Below are positions 53,767-61,522 of a DNA stretch of 64,000 nt, in pieces. The stretch's first letter is position 1, and each line of letters opens with the position of its first letter. Source of the DNA: Sphingosinicella xenopeptidilytica (GTDB lineage: Bacteria > Pseudomonadota > Alphaproteobacteria > Sphingomonadales > Sphingomonadaceae); NCBI RefSeq assembly GCF_042676985.1, contig NZ_JBHTIK010000004.1, positions 186,001 to 250,000 of the forward strand, written 5' to 3'. A model generated the notes under the pieces. That model made no database searches, was not told the origin of the DNA, and saw only the letters and a program-made list of their open reading frames with translations. Both the position numbers and the translations under genes were made by a program.

Positions 53767-54060
53767 ATGTCGAATGCATCCGATAACCACCGGAATGCGG
53801 CGCGGGCCGCGACCAACTATCTCGCCAGGATGGATTACCGTCGTGGCCAGGTGACGGCGCGCGTTATCGACATGTCGATGACGGGCGCCCGTCTTGCCAC
53901 GCACGAGCAGGTCGCGATCGGCGAGAGGGTCGTCCTGACGACGGTGCGCATGGGAATGCGGTCCGGCGTTGTCGTACGTTTCGCGGATGGCGAGCTTGGC
54001 ATTCGTTTCACCGACGAGATCGCCGAGGCGCACGAAGCACGCATGGCAGCTGCGAGTTAA
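53767..54060 (+). CDS. PilZ domain protein
   Basis: 97 residues. It has the c-di-GMP binding features RNAAR (residues 9-13) and DMSMTG (residues 35-40), the (D/N)xSxxG motif. It is a stand-alone PilZ receptor with no fused effector domain. Its stop overlaps the convergent glk stop by 4 nt. Confidence 0.87.
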   Translation: MSNASDNHRNAARAATNYLARMDYRRGQVTARVIDMSMTGARLATHEQVAIGERVVLTTVRMGMRSGVVVRFADGELGIRFTDEIAEAHEARMAAAS

Positions 54061-55004
54061 GCGGTCGCGTAGTCCTGCGCGAAAGCCGCTGCCGCGCCGA
54101 CAAGGCCGGTGTGCATGTGCGTTACGAGCCGCACCGGAATTCTCTGCATTCGCGCCGCATAGCGCCCCTTGTTCGTGAAACGCGCGTGAAAGCCTGACGC
54201 GCGAAGCTGCGTTTTCGCCCGGTTCGAAAGCCCGCCGACGATCGCCACGCCCATCGCGCCGTGCGCGAGGGCAATGTCGCCTGCAACGGCGCCGTAAATC
54301 ATCGCGAAGCGCTCGAACGCGGCATCATCGCCCGCGAGCGCAGCGGTCCAGAGATCGGCATCCGTCATCGGTGAAGCCTCGGGATCGAGCGCAGCGCGGA
54401 TCGCCCCGAGACCGGGTCCGGAGACGAGCCGCTCGTTGGAGACGCGGCCATACATGCGGCGCAGCGCGGGCATCATCGCTTCTTCGGCCGCATCGAGCGG
54501 TGCGAAGGCGATGTGCGCGGCTTCCGTTTCCACCACATCGACGCGTGCGCCGCGCCGGATCAGGATGGCGGCGCCGAGGCCCGTGCCGGGCCCGATCACG
54601 CTCACCGGATGGTCGAGCGGGAGCGGCACATCGGGGCCGCACAAATGCTCGGTCCATTCATGGCCCAGCGTCGCAACGCCATGCGCCATCGCGCCGAAAT
54701 CGTTGAGCAGCGTCAGCGCCCGAAGGCCCAGCCGTTCAGCGAGGCCCGCGCGATGGATTTTCCAGTCGTTGTTGATGAAGGCGAGCACGTCGCCCTCGAT
54801 CGGGGCGGCAATGCCGATCGCGGCGGCATCCGGAAGGTCGTGGCCGAAGCGCGCGGGGAGGGCTGCCCAGGCGGCTTCCAGCCCTTCAAAGCCCGTACTT
54901 TTCAGCGTGACCGGCGCGCCGAGATCAAGGCATTGCCCACCTGCGATCTCCGCGATCGCAAAGCGGGCGTGCGTGCCGCCGATATCGGCTGCGACGATCT
55001 TCAT
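54057..55004 (-). CDS. glk: Glucokinase
   Basis: 315 residues of the Glk (Pfam Glucokinase) family, not ROK: ADIGGTHARFAI phosphate-1 loop, GPGTGLGAA and GGLSNRAKT. Phosphorylates glucose with ATP. I chose the ATG at 55004 (MKIVAADIGG). It follows pgl with a 7-nt gap, forming a pgl-glk pair. The usual zwf and edd partners are not adjacent. Confidence 0.94.
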   Translation of the reverse strand: MKIVAADIGGTHARFAIAEIAGGQCLDLGAPVTLKSTGFEGLEAAWAALPARFGHDLPDAAAIGIAAPIEGDVLAFINNDWKIHRAGLAERLGLRALTLLNDFGAMAHGVATLGHEWTEHLCGPDVPLPLDHPVSVIGPGTGLGAAILIRRGARVDVVETEAAHIAFAPLDAAEEAMMPALRRMYGRVSNERLVSGPGLGAIRAALDPEASPMTDADLWTAALAGDDAAFERFAMIYGAVAGDIALAHGAMGVAIVGGLSNRAKTQLRASGFHARFTNKGRYAARMQRIPVRLVTHMHTGLVGAAAAFAQDYATA

Positions 55005-55011
55005 CGTGCCG

Positions 55012-55716
55012 TCAGGCAGGGCACCAGTGAATGTCGACCGGAACGGTGACTTCGGCGAGCACGCGGCCGATCGGCGTGTCCGAAAGCGGCCCGTCCTCCA
55101 GCGCCTTTTCGAGCACCGCCTTCGCATCGTCGCCTTCGAGCGCGACGATCAGCGTGCGCGCGGAAATGATCGCCGCGCGGGTCAAAGTCACGCGCGCCAC
55201 CGGCGCGTCCTTCGGCAGCGGATCGGGCATCACGCCGATGGCGCGGCGGGCCTTCGGGCCGTTCAGCGCCTCGTCGAGATCGGGGCCGCGGAAGATGCCC
55301 GCGGTCTCGCCGTTCGCGCCGACATCGAGCCACACGAGATCGGGCGGCCATTGCAGGTCTTCGAGCCGCGCGTCGGCGGCGCGTCCGGCGGCTTTGTAGT
55401 CGGCGTTTTCGCTGCCGATCGGCAGCACACGCGCGCCCTTGGGCAGGAAGATACGCGCGAGCGCGGCGGCAGCGGAAAGCGGGCTGTCGACGGCGACGAG
55501 GCAGTCGCCGGTCGGCACGATGGTGACGCGCTTCCAGTCGAACTTCGCCTTCGCAACCTCTTTCAGCACGGTGAGCGCGATGCCGCTGCCGGGCACGGCG
55601 ATCAGCGCCTGCCCGCGCGCATCGATGGCGCTTTCGATAATGAACTGGATGTCGCCCGCCGCCGACGCGGCGAGTTCGGCGGAATCATCTGCATCCCACC
55701 ATTCGGCTTCAATCAT
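55012..55716 (-). CDS. pgl: 6-phosphogluconolactonase
   Basis: 234 residues of the glucosamine-6-phosphate isomerase/6PGL superfamily. Hydrolyses 6-phosphogluconolactone in the Entner-Doudoroff and pentose phosphate pathways. The family region normally reading DERWVP..D..SN is here VPTGDCLVAVDSPLSA, a divergent form, while WLDVGANGETAGIF matches the family GxGxDGHTASLFP region only loosely. The call rests mostly on overall fold and linkage to glk. Confidence 0.75.
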   Translation of the reverse strand: MIEAEWWDADDSAELAASAAGDIQFIIESAIDARGQALIAVPGSGIALTVLKEVAKAKFDWKRVTIVPTGDCLVAVDSPLSAAAALARIFLPKGARVLPIGSENADYKAAGRAADARLEDLQWPPDLVWLDVGANGETAGIFRGPDLDEALNGPKARRAIGVMPDPLPKDAPVARVTLTRAAIISARTLIVALEGDDAKAVLEKALEDGPLSDTPIGRVLAEVTVPVDIHWCPA

Positions 55717-55770
55717 GGCTGCTCCTGCCGGACTGTTCGCACCGAGGCCGGGGCTCGAAGCGAACGATGA

Positions 55771-55807
55771 AGAATCGCGTCCTGTCTAACGACTGAGACG
55801 CGATTCT
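55771..55807 (-). terminator. Hairpin terminator between the amidohydrolase and pgl
   Basis: A perfect 11-bp stem AGAATCGCGTC/GACGCGATTCT around a 15-nt loop, 28 nt after the amidohydrolase stop on the minus strand. The following T-tract is weak (TTCAT). Confidence 0.6.
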
Positions 55808-55835
55808 CCATCCGCAATTTGCCCTGCGCGGGGGG

Positions 55836-57764
55836 CTATTCGGCCTGCACCGAACCCTTCGCCGGAAGAACCGCCGCAGGTGCGCTTCCCAGCGCGATCG
55901 ACACCACAGGGGCTTCCGCGCCGCCATCCGCACGGTCGAGCGTCAGCGTTGCGGCCTTCCGGTTACCGGCCTTGTCCTTCAGCACAGCGGTGACGCTCGC
56001 CCAGCCTTTGGCGGTCTGGACCGTGCCAAGCCGGTCGGCGGTCCACACCGTGCCCGATTTCACGTCGTTCAGCTTTACCGTGCCGGTCGCGAAGCGCTCA
56101 CCTACACCCTGCTTCGTGGTGAGGGTGATGCTGTACTCCGCCGACTGCCCGTTCACGGTGAAGGACCGGGCGACCGCCGTGCCGGTCATCGGACGGCTCG
56201 GCATGTGCGCGTCGCGCAGCAGCACCGCGCCCGCCTTCGCGCCGGTCACTGCGCCGCCCTCAAGCGCCGCAACGCCGTTCACAATCACGTGGCGGACACC
56301 ATCTGATGGCAGTGTCGGCGCGTCGAACGTCGCATGATCGCGCACGGTCTTCGGATCGAAGACCATCACGTCGGCGCGCATACCGGGGGCGATGTGGCCG
56401 CGATCGACCATGCCGATGATCGCGGCGGGGAGGGCGCTCATCTTGCGGACGGCGTCTTCCATCGTGATCGTGCCGGTATCGCGCACATAGTGGCCGAGGA
56501 TCTTGGGGAAGCTGCCGAAATAGCGCGGATGGCCCCGATTCTCGATCGAGGCGCCGCAATCGCACGCAACGGCCGTGTCGGGATATTGCAGGAACGCGAT
56601 CACGTCCTTCTCGTCACCGAACGTCATGTTGGCGCGGGTGTAGGGGTCGCGTTCCAGCGTGCGCAGCACCGCCTCGCCGGCACGGATGTTTTCAGCAGCC
56701 ATGATGTCAGTGAGCCGTTTGCCGAGATCGGGAAGCGCAATGCCTTCGGCGCCGCCGAGGCGCGTTGCCATCGCATATTCCGCCGCCTCGACGAGCTGCG
56801 GGCGGAGCTTCGGATCCTTGAAGCGTGCGAGCATCGCGTCGCGCCCGCCGTCCGCCGCCCAGCCAGGGACGAGGAACGCCTGCAGCATCGTCTGCCCGGC
56901 GAGATAGGGGTAGATGTCGATCGCCGTCCACGCTCCGCGCGCGGTGGCGGCAGAGACCATTTCGAGCACCTTCGGCGCATTGCCGCGCTCTTTCCCTGCG
57001 CTCTTGATATGCGTGATGACGGGAACGAGTCCTGCTTTCTCGCCGATCAGAACGGTCTCTTCCATGCCCTTGAACGAGCTGAGATTATCCTCGGGGCGCA
57101 GCCGGTCGTGGTTCGGGAAATTGGTGCGCCACGGCTTTGCGACCGAGACAATGTCGATCACCTCCTCGGGCTTCGCGTAATAGGATGGGCGGTAATCGAG
57201 ACCAGAAGCGACGCCCCATGCGCCCGCCTTCAGGTTCTTTTCGATCGCGGCTTTCATCGATGCGATCTGCTCGGGTGTCGGGCGCAGGTCGCGGTCGCCC
57301 ATCGCGTCCCGCCACACCGCATTGAAGCCCACATAGGCGCCGAGATTCTCGGCAAGTCCGTTCGCAGCCATCTCAGGGAGCTGCGTGGCGATGTCGTTGC
57401 CCCCACCGCCGTCGGCATTGACGATCTCGGTGGTGACGCCCTGCGTCAGCATGTTGACTGCGGTCGAGACGCCTTCGGGCTCTGCATGGCTGTGGATGTT
57501 GATGAAGCCGGGCGCGACGACGAGCCCGGCGGCGTCGATGGTTTTCGCGGCCTTCGCCTTGCCGAGATCACCCACCGCGACGATGTGCCCGTCCGCGATC
57601 GCGACGTCTCCCGGATAGGCGGCAAGGCCGCTGCCGTCGACGATGGTGCCGCCCTTGATCACGATATCATAGGCGGCATCCTTGGCGAGCGCCGGGGCGG
57701 CCTGTGCCAGCAGCAGCACGGCGGGTGCGGCGCCCAGCCAGCGCGCGATCTTCCGGTTCATCAT
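55836..57764 (-). CDS. D-aminoacylase-like amidohydrolase, secreted
   Basis: 642 residues with a signal peptide (to about residue 28, ALAK), an amidohydrolase TIM barrel and a C-terminal beta domain. It has VIKGGTIVDGSGLAAYPGD and the metal motif PGFINIHSHAE (HxH); PVITHIKSAGKERG fits the later His. The position where D-aminoacylases have a conserved Cys zinc ligand reads NADGGGG instead. Likely substrates are N-acyl-D-amino acids or peptides, but that is uncertain. The C-terminal ~130 residues form an added beta-rich domain that I cannot name. Confidence 0.78.
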   Translation of the reverse strand: MMNRKIARWLGAAPAVLLLAQAAPALAKDAAYDIVIKGGTIVDGSGLAAYPGDVAIADGHIVAVGDLGKAKAAKTIDAAGLVVAPGFINIHSHAEPEGVSTAVNMLTQGVTTEIVNADGGGGNDIATQLPEMAANGLAENLGAYVGFNAVWRDAMGDRDLRPTPEQIASMKAAIEKNLKAGAWGVASGLDYRPSYYAKPEEVIDIVSVAKPWRTNFPNHDRLRPEDNLSSFKGMEETVLIGEKAGLVPVITHIKSAGKERGNAPKVLEMVSAATARGAWTAIDIYPYLAGQTMLQAFLVPGWAADGGRDAMLARFKDPKLRPQLVEAAEYAMATRLGGAEGIALPDLGKRLTDIMAAENIRAGEAVLRTLERDPYTRANMTFGDEKDVIAFLQYPDTAVACDCGASIENRGHPRYFGSFPKILGHYVRDTGTITMEDAVRKMSALPAAIIGMVDRGHIAPGMRADVMVFDPKTVRDHATFDAPTLPSDGVRHVIVNGVAALEGGAVTGAKAGAVLLRDAHMPSRPMTGTAVARSFTVNGQSAEYSITLTTKQGVGERFATGTVKLNDVKSGTVWTADRLGTVQTAKGWASVTAVLKDKAGNRKAATLTLDRADGGAEAPVVSIALGSAPAAVLPAKGSVQAE

Positions 57765-57923
57765 AAGCTATTACTCTCCCATCCCTTCGGCGATTCGCCA
57801 TTCAGGATAATGGCGATCCCCATTGGAAAAATTCAACCTGAATGAGTGATGGGACGGGCAATAATGTGCGGCCGCCGGGTGGCGTGTCTTCCGGCTGGCT
57901 GGAGAGCAATGCAGGGGGAAATT

Positions 57924-57997
57924 TGGAGGCCCGAGCCGGAATCGAACCGGCGTGCAAGGATTTGCAGTCCTCTGCGTAACCACTCCGCCATCGGGCC
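57924..57997 (-). tRNA. tRNA-Cys (GCA)
   Basis: Full cloverleaf on the minus strand: acceptor GGCCCGA/TCGGGCC, anticodon loop CTGCAAA with GCA, T-arm GCCGGTTCGATTCCGGC, discriminator T and encoded CCA at 57926-57924. It is 88 nt from the prophage integrase gene. Confidence 0.97.
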
Positions 57998-58026
57998 AAA
58001 ACGTTGAAATCGCGTGGGTTGCGGGC

Positions 58027-58054
58027 TTCTAGCCGAACCGAGTTCGCAGTGCAA
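58027..58054 (-). promoter_or_regulatory. Probable promoter of tRNA-Cys
   Basis: On the minus strand, TTGCAC (58054-58049) and CTAGAA (58032-58027) are separated by 16 bp, with the predicted start about 20 nt before the tRNA. If right, the prophage boundary must lie beyond about 58055. Confidence 0.4.
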
Positions 58055-58085
58055 TCCTTGAATGTTCGCAGAGTCATCATTTGTT

Positions 58086-59078
58086 CTATGCCCCCATCTT
58101 CCTGATCGCGGCCTCGCTGTCGCGCCGCTGCGTCATGTATTTCATCGCCATCTGGTATGTCCGGTGCCCTAGGACGGACGAGCATTGCCCCGCCGTACAC
58201 CCGGCAGCCTCAAGGCGGGCAGCGGCGGCGTAGCGCAGGCCGTGCATCGTCCTGTTCGGCATCCCGTCTATGTCGGCACACGCACGCCTGAGCGCTTGAG
58301 ACAGCGAGTTGACCGTATAGGGGCGCCCATTGGCAGCGCGTGCGATCGGCCCGCCAAACGTCGTCTTGCGCCCGGCGAGGTGCTTGCGAAGTATGGGGTG
58401 GCAGGCGATCTCAAGCGGCTCGCCCGTCTTGGACTGCCTGACGCGTATGATCGTGCCCTGGTAGTCCTCCCAGTCCATGGACACGACATCCTCGCGGCGC
58501 TGGCCTGTGTAGAGCGCCAGCATAACGGGCGTTATAACGTGGGCAGCGGCCTTCGACAGGAACAGCGCGATCTCCGGCTCGCTCCACGCGATATAGGGCT
58601 TCACCTTGGCCTTGAGCTTCTTGATTTTCGCAGCCGGGTTGAATCCGTCCGGCACCAAATCCTCGGATGCGGCATAGCCGTACAGCACCGATACCGTTTG
58701 GATGAACTTGTGCGCCTTGCGCGGTGTCGATGCCATGCTGTCGCGTACCAGCTTTATCATGCCGCGCGTCGTGATCGCGAACGGCTCGTCGCCAAGCTCA
58801 TCCTCTATGATCCGCAGCGTCTTTGAGTAGTCGAGTTGCGTGGACGCCGCGAGGTGCTTGAACTCTGCGCTGCCCTCAAAGCGCTCCACAAGCCAGCGGA
58901 AACTCGCGCGGTCATGTTCGGGCGGCTTCGACTTGCTCAGCGCCAGCAGTTCGGCGTACTTGATATGAAACTCAGGTTCGCCGGGCTGTCCCGGCAATGC
59001 CGCGTCGATCCCGGCACGGCGGAAGCGCCAGTAGCGGCGTTTCGCGATGTACGTGTAGGCCAGCTTAGTCACGACCAC
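58086..59078 (-). CDS. int: Tyrosine-type site-specific integrase
   Basis: 330 residues with a core-binding domain (about 80-160) and a catalytic domain: Arg in LYTGQRREDVV, Lys in RVRQSKTGE, HGLR with His/Arg, the H of SSVLGHRT and the nucleophile Tyr in MAMKYMTQ. This is the phage integrase family. The start GTG at 59078 is chosen because GGGAGAAG precedes it and it overlaps the preceding gene by 14 nt. The gene reads toward tRNA-Cys. Confidence 0.92.
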   Translation of the reverse strand: MVVTKLAYTYIAKRRYWRFRRAGIDAALPGQPGEPEFHIKYAELLALSKSKPPEHDRASFRWLVERFEGSAEFKHLAASTQLDYSKTLRIIEDELGDEPFAITTRGMIKLVRDSMASTPRKAHKFIQTVSVLYGYAASEDLVPDGFNPAAKIKKLKAKVKPYIAWSEPEIALFLSKAAAHVITPVMLALYTGQRREDVVSMDWEDYQGTIIRVRQSKTGEPLEIACHPILRKHLAGRKTTFGGPIARAANGRPYTVNSLSQALRRACADIDGMPNRTMHGLRYAAAARLEAAGCTAGQCSSVLGHRTYQMAMKYMTQRRDSEAAIRKMGA

Positions 59079-59313
59079 GCCGCTTCTCCCTGAACCTGCG
59101 TTCAAGGTCATAGCTTGCGCGCTGGCGCTCGGCAGCGTCAAGCGGCTGCCCGCCAAGCTGGTCAGCCCACGTATCGAGGTCGTGACGGTCGTACAGCACG
59201 CGCTTGCCGAAGTGCTTTGGCTTAGGGCCATTCGCGCGGATCGTGGTGGCACTCAGAGACACGTAGGCAGCGGCCTGCTCGACGCTCATCAGGCGAGGCC
59301 AGTCCGGAAGCAT
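59065..59313 (-). CDS. xis: Small HTH protein, probable excisionase
   Basis: 82 residues. The sequence MSVEQAAAYVSLSATTIRANG followed by PKPKHFGKRVLYDRHDLDTWADQL is the HTH_17/excisionase-type DNA-binding fold, with the KRVLYDRHDLDTW wing. Genes of this kind beside integrase usually encode recombination directionality factors, but some act as repressors. Its end overlaps the integrase start and its start lies within the preceding gene. Confidence 0.78.
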   Translation of the reverse strand: MLPDWPRLMSVEQAAAYVSLSATTIRANGPKPKHFGKRVLYDRHDLDTWADQLGGQPLDAAERQRASYDLERRFREKRRGRD

Positions 59314-59545
59314 GGGTCTCTCTCTCACGCTGCACGGTGGCGCAGGCGTCGGAGGCGCGGGTGTTCCAAAGTTCGACAGGTTCCGGCTCATCCGGGTTGT
59401 TTGACCGGGCGCTATCATCACAGCATTCGGACATGGCGCCGCAATTCACACATTCAACCCAGCGGTATCGTTCGCCGGTAGGGCCTTTCGATGTTTGTTC
59501 TTCGGCCTCACTGTGGCAAAACGGGCACGGCTTAATCTCGCTCAT
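59222..59545 (-). CDS. Lar-like zinc-ribbon protein
   Basis: 107 residues. The core KPCPFCHSEAEE, then VECVNCGAMSECC, and ELWNTRA fits the Lar family of phage restriction-alleviation proteins (CPFC...C.NC...WN.R). The C-terminal 40 residues overlap the HTH gene by 92 nt in another frame and may not be conserved. Function in this phage is unproven. Confidence 0.65.
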   Translation of the reverse strand: MSEIKPCPFCHSEAEEQTSKGPTGERYRWVECVNCGAMSECCDDSARSNNPDEPEPVELWNTRASDACATVQRERETHASGLASPDERRAGRCLRVSECHHDPREWP

Positions 59546-59717
59546 AGTCGTCATCCTCGAAATTCTCGCAGTCCGCGCGCGGATACCCGCAGCAGTCGCA
59601 ATCGCCGACCCATTCCCAATCGGCGATCCGCTCGCCACAATTCGGACACCACAGGCCGAACTCGTTACGAATGAAGGGCGCCTCGACCTTCTCACGGAAG
59701 CGCTGCATCTCGCTCAT
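59532..59717 (-). CDS. Small zinc-ribbon protein
   Basis: 61 residues with two CxxC pairs, CPNCGERI and CDCCGYP, and an acidic tail. Probably binds one zinc ion. AAGGA precedes the start and the gene overlaps the Lar-like gene by 14 nt. Function unknown. Confidence 0.6.
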   Translation of the reverse strand: MSEMQRFREKVEAPFIRNEFGLWCPNCGERIADWEWVGDCDCCGYPRADCENFEDDDYERD

Positions 59718-59819
59718 GAGCGCGGTCCTTCGGTGGGGTGCGCGGGTGACGGCGGGGCAGCGTAGCGAACAGGCGCGGACGGCGAAACGAAATGCAGCAA
59801 ACCGCAGGTGGGGAAACAT

Positions 59820-60464
59820 ATGAGCCTCAATGCGGCCGCTATCAGGGTGCTAGTTGAGCGCGGACTGTCCGGCGACGACATTCTTGCGGTCGCTGACGCA
59901 CTGGAATCCGATGCGAAGAAAAGCGCCGCCGCTGTCCGGCAGTCCCGGTACAGGGACAGGAAACGTAACGAACGTGACGTAACGCGTGACGTAACACCCC
60001 CCCCTATAGAAGATAATCATACCCCCCCACCTTCTTCTCAACCTTCGGTTTCGAAGAAGGAGCGCGCCCGAGAATTGCCAGACGACTGGCAGCCCCTCCC
60101 GTTCGGCGGCGGCACGGTTTGCGGAAAGATCATCGACGGCTGGCCGCCCGGAGAGGTTGACCGCCAGCTTGAGCACTTTCGCGCCCACCACGGCAAGAAA
60201 GGGGACAAGTTCAAGGACTGGCAAAAGGCTTGGGCAACGTGGGTTTTGAATTCGGAGAAGTTTGGACATGGACGGCAGCAACAGACCGGTGGTGTACAGC
60301 GCAGTGGGACGCCAGCAATCAACGCCCTCGCCAGAGAAGCTCTCGAATGGGGAATGGCGGAAGACGGTTTCGGAAACGGTGGCGCGGATTTCCACGATGC
60401 CCTCCCAGCGCCAAGGCGAATTGGACGCGAAGATCATGCTGGCGGCATACGCGGAAGCCCTTGA
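59820..60464 (+). CDS. Phage replication-type protein
   Basis: 214 residues: an N-terminal helical part (about 1-60) rich in Ala, Arg and Lys, a Pro-rich linker (RDVTRDVTPPPIEDNH), then a C-terminal domain (about 85-160) with LPDDWQPLP and DWQKAWATWVLN, a pattern found at the C-terminus of phage replisome-organiser/DnaT-like proteins. The linker DNA contains direct repeats (listed separately). The last 65 residues overlap the next gene by 197 nt, so the 3' end may not be fully used. Confidence 0.65.
   Translation: MSLNAAAIRVLVERGLSGDDILAVADALESDAKKSAAAVRQSRYRDRKRNERDVTRDVTPPPIEDNHTPPPSSQPSVSKKERARELPDDWQPLPFGGGTVCGKIIDGWPPGEVDRQLEHFRAHHGKKGDKFKDWQKAWATWVLNSEKFGHGRQQQTGGVQRSGTPAINALAREALEWGMAEDGFGNGGADFHDALPAPRRIGREDHAGGIRGSP
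59963..60028 (+). repeat. Iteron-like repeats and C tracts, possible phage origin
   Basis: Within the replication gene: ACGTAAC (59963-59969), then GTGACGTAAC twice (59974-59983, 59986-59995), a C8 tract (59997-60004), a short AT-rich stretch (CTATAGAAGATAATCATA) and a C7 tract (60022-60028). Phage origins of the lambda type lie inside the initiator gene as iterons followed by AT-rich DNA. Confidence 0.4.
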
Positions 60465-60741
60465 AGGCGTGCCAGCATGGGCAATCGAAGCTGCGCGGAA
60501 ATCGCTGATCCGATCGCAGTGGAGACCATCCCCCGGTGAGGTTTACGAAGCCGCTATGATCGAAGTACGGCACCACCGTGAAATGGCTGAAATGCGCCAG
60601 AAAGCGCCAGCAAAACCCGCCCAAGAGCACCACCCCTTGCTAGCACCGAGCAGAGAGGAAACGGACAGGCTTAACGCATTCATGGCCGCTCAGGGTCTAT
60701 CCACCCGCTTCAACTACGACGGCACAACGTATCAGGCATAA
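60268..60741 (+). CDS. Phage replication-associated protein, lambda P-like pattern
   Basis: 157 residues. The segment AKIMLAAYAEALEGVPAWAI then RKSLIRSQWRPSPGEVYEAA is a pattern common to small phage proteins of helicase-loader type. It is codirectional with, and overlaps, the preceding gene by 197 nt in another frame; GGAGAA precedes the ATG. It may bring the host DnaB helicase to the origin (inference). Confidence 0.6.
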   Translation: MDGSNRPVVYSAVGRQQSTPSPEKLSNGEWRKTVSETVARISTMPSQRQGELDAKIMLAAYAEALEGVPAWAIEAARKSLIRSQWRPSPGEVYEAAMIEVRHHREMAEMRQKAPAKPAQEHHPLLAPSREETDRLNAFMAAQGLSTRFNYDGTTYQA

Positions 60742-60765
60742 TCGGCATTCGGACAGGGGCAGCAT

Positions 60766-61314
60766 ATGACACAACTCGCAACAATCGAAACACCGGCACT
60801 TCCGCCGATGGAAACCCTCGACGCCTATCTCGACGCGGGCCGGCACCTTGCGACGATGCGCAAGCGTCTCGGGTTCCTGATCGGCGATTGGGTCAACCAT
60901 GGCCGCGAGCATTTCGCCGAGCAGATCGAGATGGCGCTGGAGACGGCTGGGATCGATGAACGGTTTGCGGCACGGGCTGCCAACGTCGCCAAGTCGTTCC
61001 CGCCGTCAATCCGCAGTGATGCCCTGTCATTCGATCATCACCGCGTCGTGCTCTCGCTGCCGAGGACCGAGCAGCTTGAGATGCTGACCGAGGCGAGCAA
61101 GCGGCACTGGAAGCCCCAGGAACTCAAGGACGCGGTTGCCAAGCGGCGGTACGAGAGCGGGCAGGATTTCCCCGACGATGACGTTGACGCGCATTTCGAG
61201 GTGCAGATCATCCGGGCGTGGAACCGGGCAACCACAGCGGCACGGGAGAGCTTCGTCGAGCGTGTCGAGGCAGCGGGACTTGGCGTTATCGATGAAAGCA
61301 AAATCTATGACTGA
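60766..61314 (+). CDS. Conserved phage hypothetical protein
   Basis: 182 residues, largely helical and acidic in the second half. Residues 30-60 (RLGFLIGDWVNHGREHFAEQIEMAL) and a HTH-like stretch around KELKDAVAKRRYES recall phage/plasmid proteins with ParB-like HTH domains, but I cannot assign a family. It lies 24 nt after the previous gene. Confidence 0.55.
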   Translation: MTQLATIETPALPPMETLDAYLDAGRHLATMRKRLGFLIGDWVNHGREHFAEQIEMALETAGIDERFAARAANVAKSFPPSIRSDALSFDHHRVVLSLPRTEQLEMLTEASKRHWKPQELKDAVAKRRYESGQDFPDDDVDAHFEVQIIRAWNRATTAARESFVERVEAAGLGVIDESKIYD

Positions 61315-61522
61315 TTGCGGTATTCGGCTTCCATCTCGTGCGCGGCGGCTCCCGACGTCGGTGCCTCTGCCTGTCGATCCGGAGTTTGTTCCTACGTTCC
61401 TCGCCTATGGCTGGCAGCGCGTCGAACGCATCTGGGGCAAGCGGCGGGTGCAGACGTGGGTGTCGGTGATCGGGCGATTGGAGTTGGAGAGGATGCGGCG
61501 GGACGTGCGGAGGGCGAAGTGA
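61307..61522 (+). CDS. Small phage protein
   Basis: 71 residues, basic, with FLAYGWQRVERIWGKRRV as its most distinctive stretch. It overlaps the previous gene by 8 nt (ATGACTGA) and the terminase gene by 1 nt (TGATG), so translation is coupled at both ends. Function unknown. Confidence 0.55.
   Translation: MTDCGIRLPSRARRLPTSVPLPVDPEFVPTFLAYGWQRVERIWGKRRVQTWVSVIGRLELERMRRDVRRAK

Noticed and set aside
59997..60028. Poly-C tracts as phase-variation slippage sites
   Set aside because: C8 and C7 tracts are short, they lie in a replication gene and not a surface gene, and no off-state frame pattern is visible.
60230..60508. Third-frame open stretch within overlapping phage genes
   Set aside because: Trp/Arg-rich composition typical of shadow frames, no plausible start; the two other frames already explain the region.
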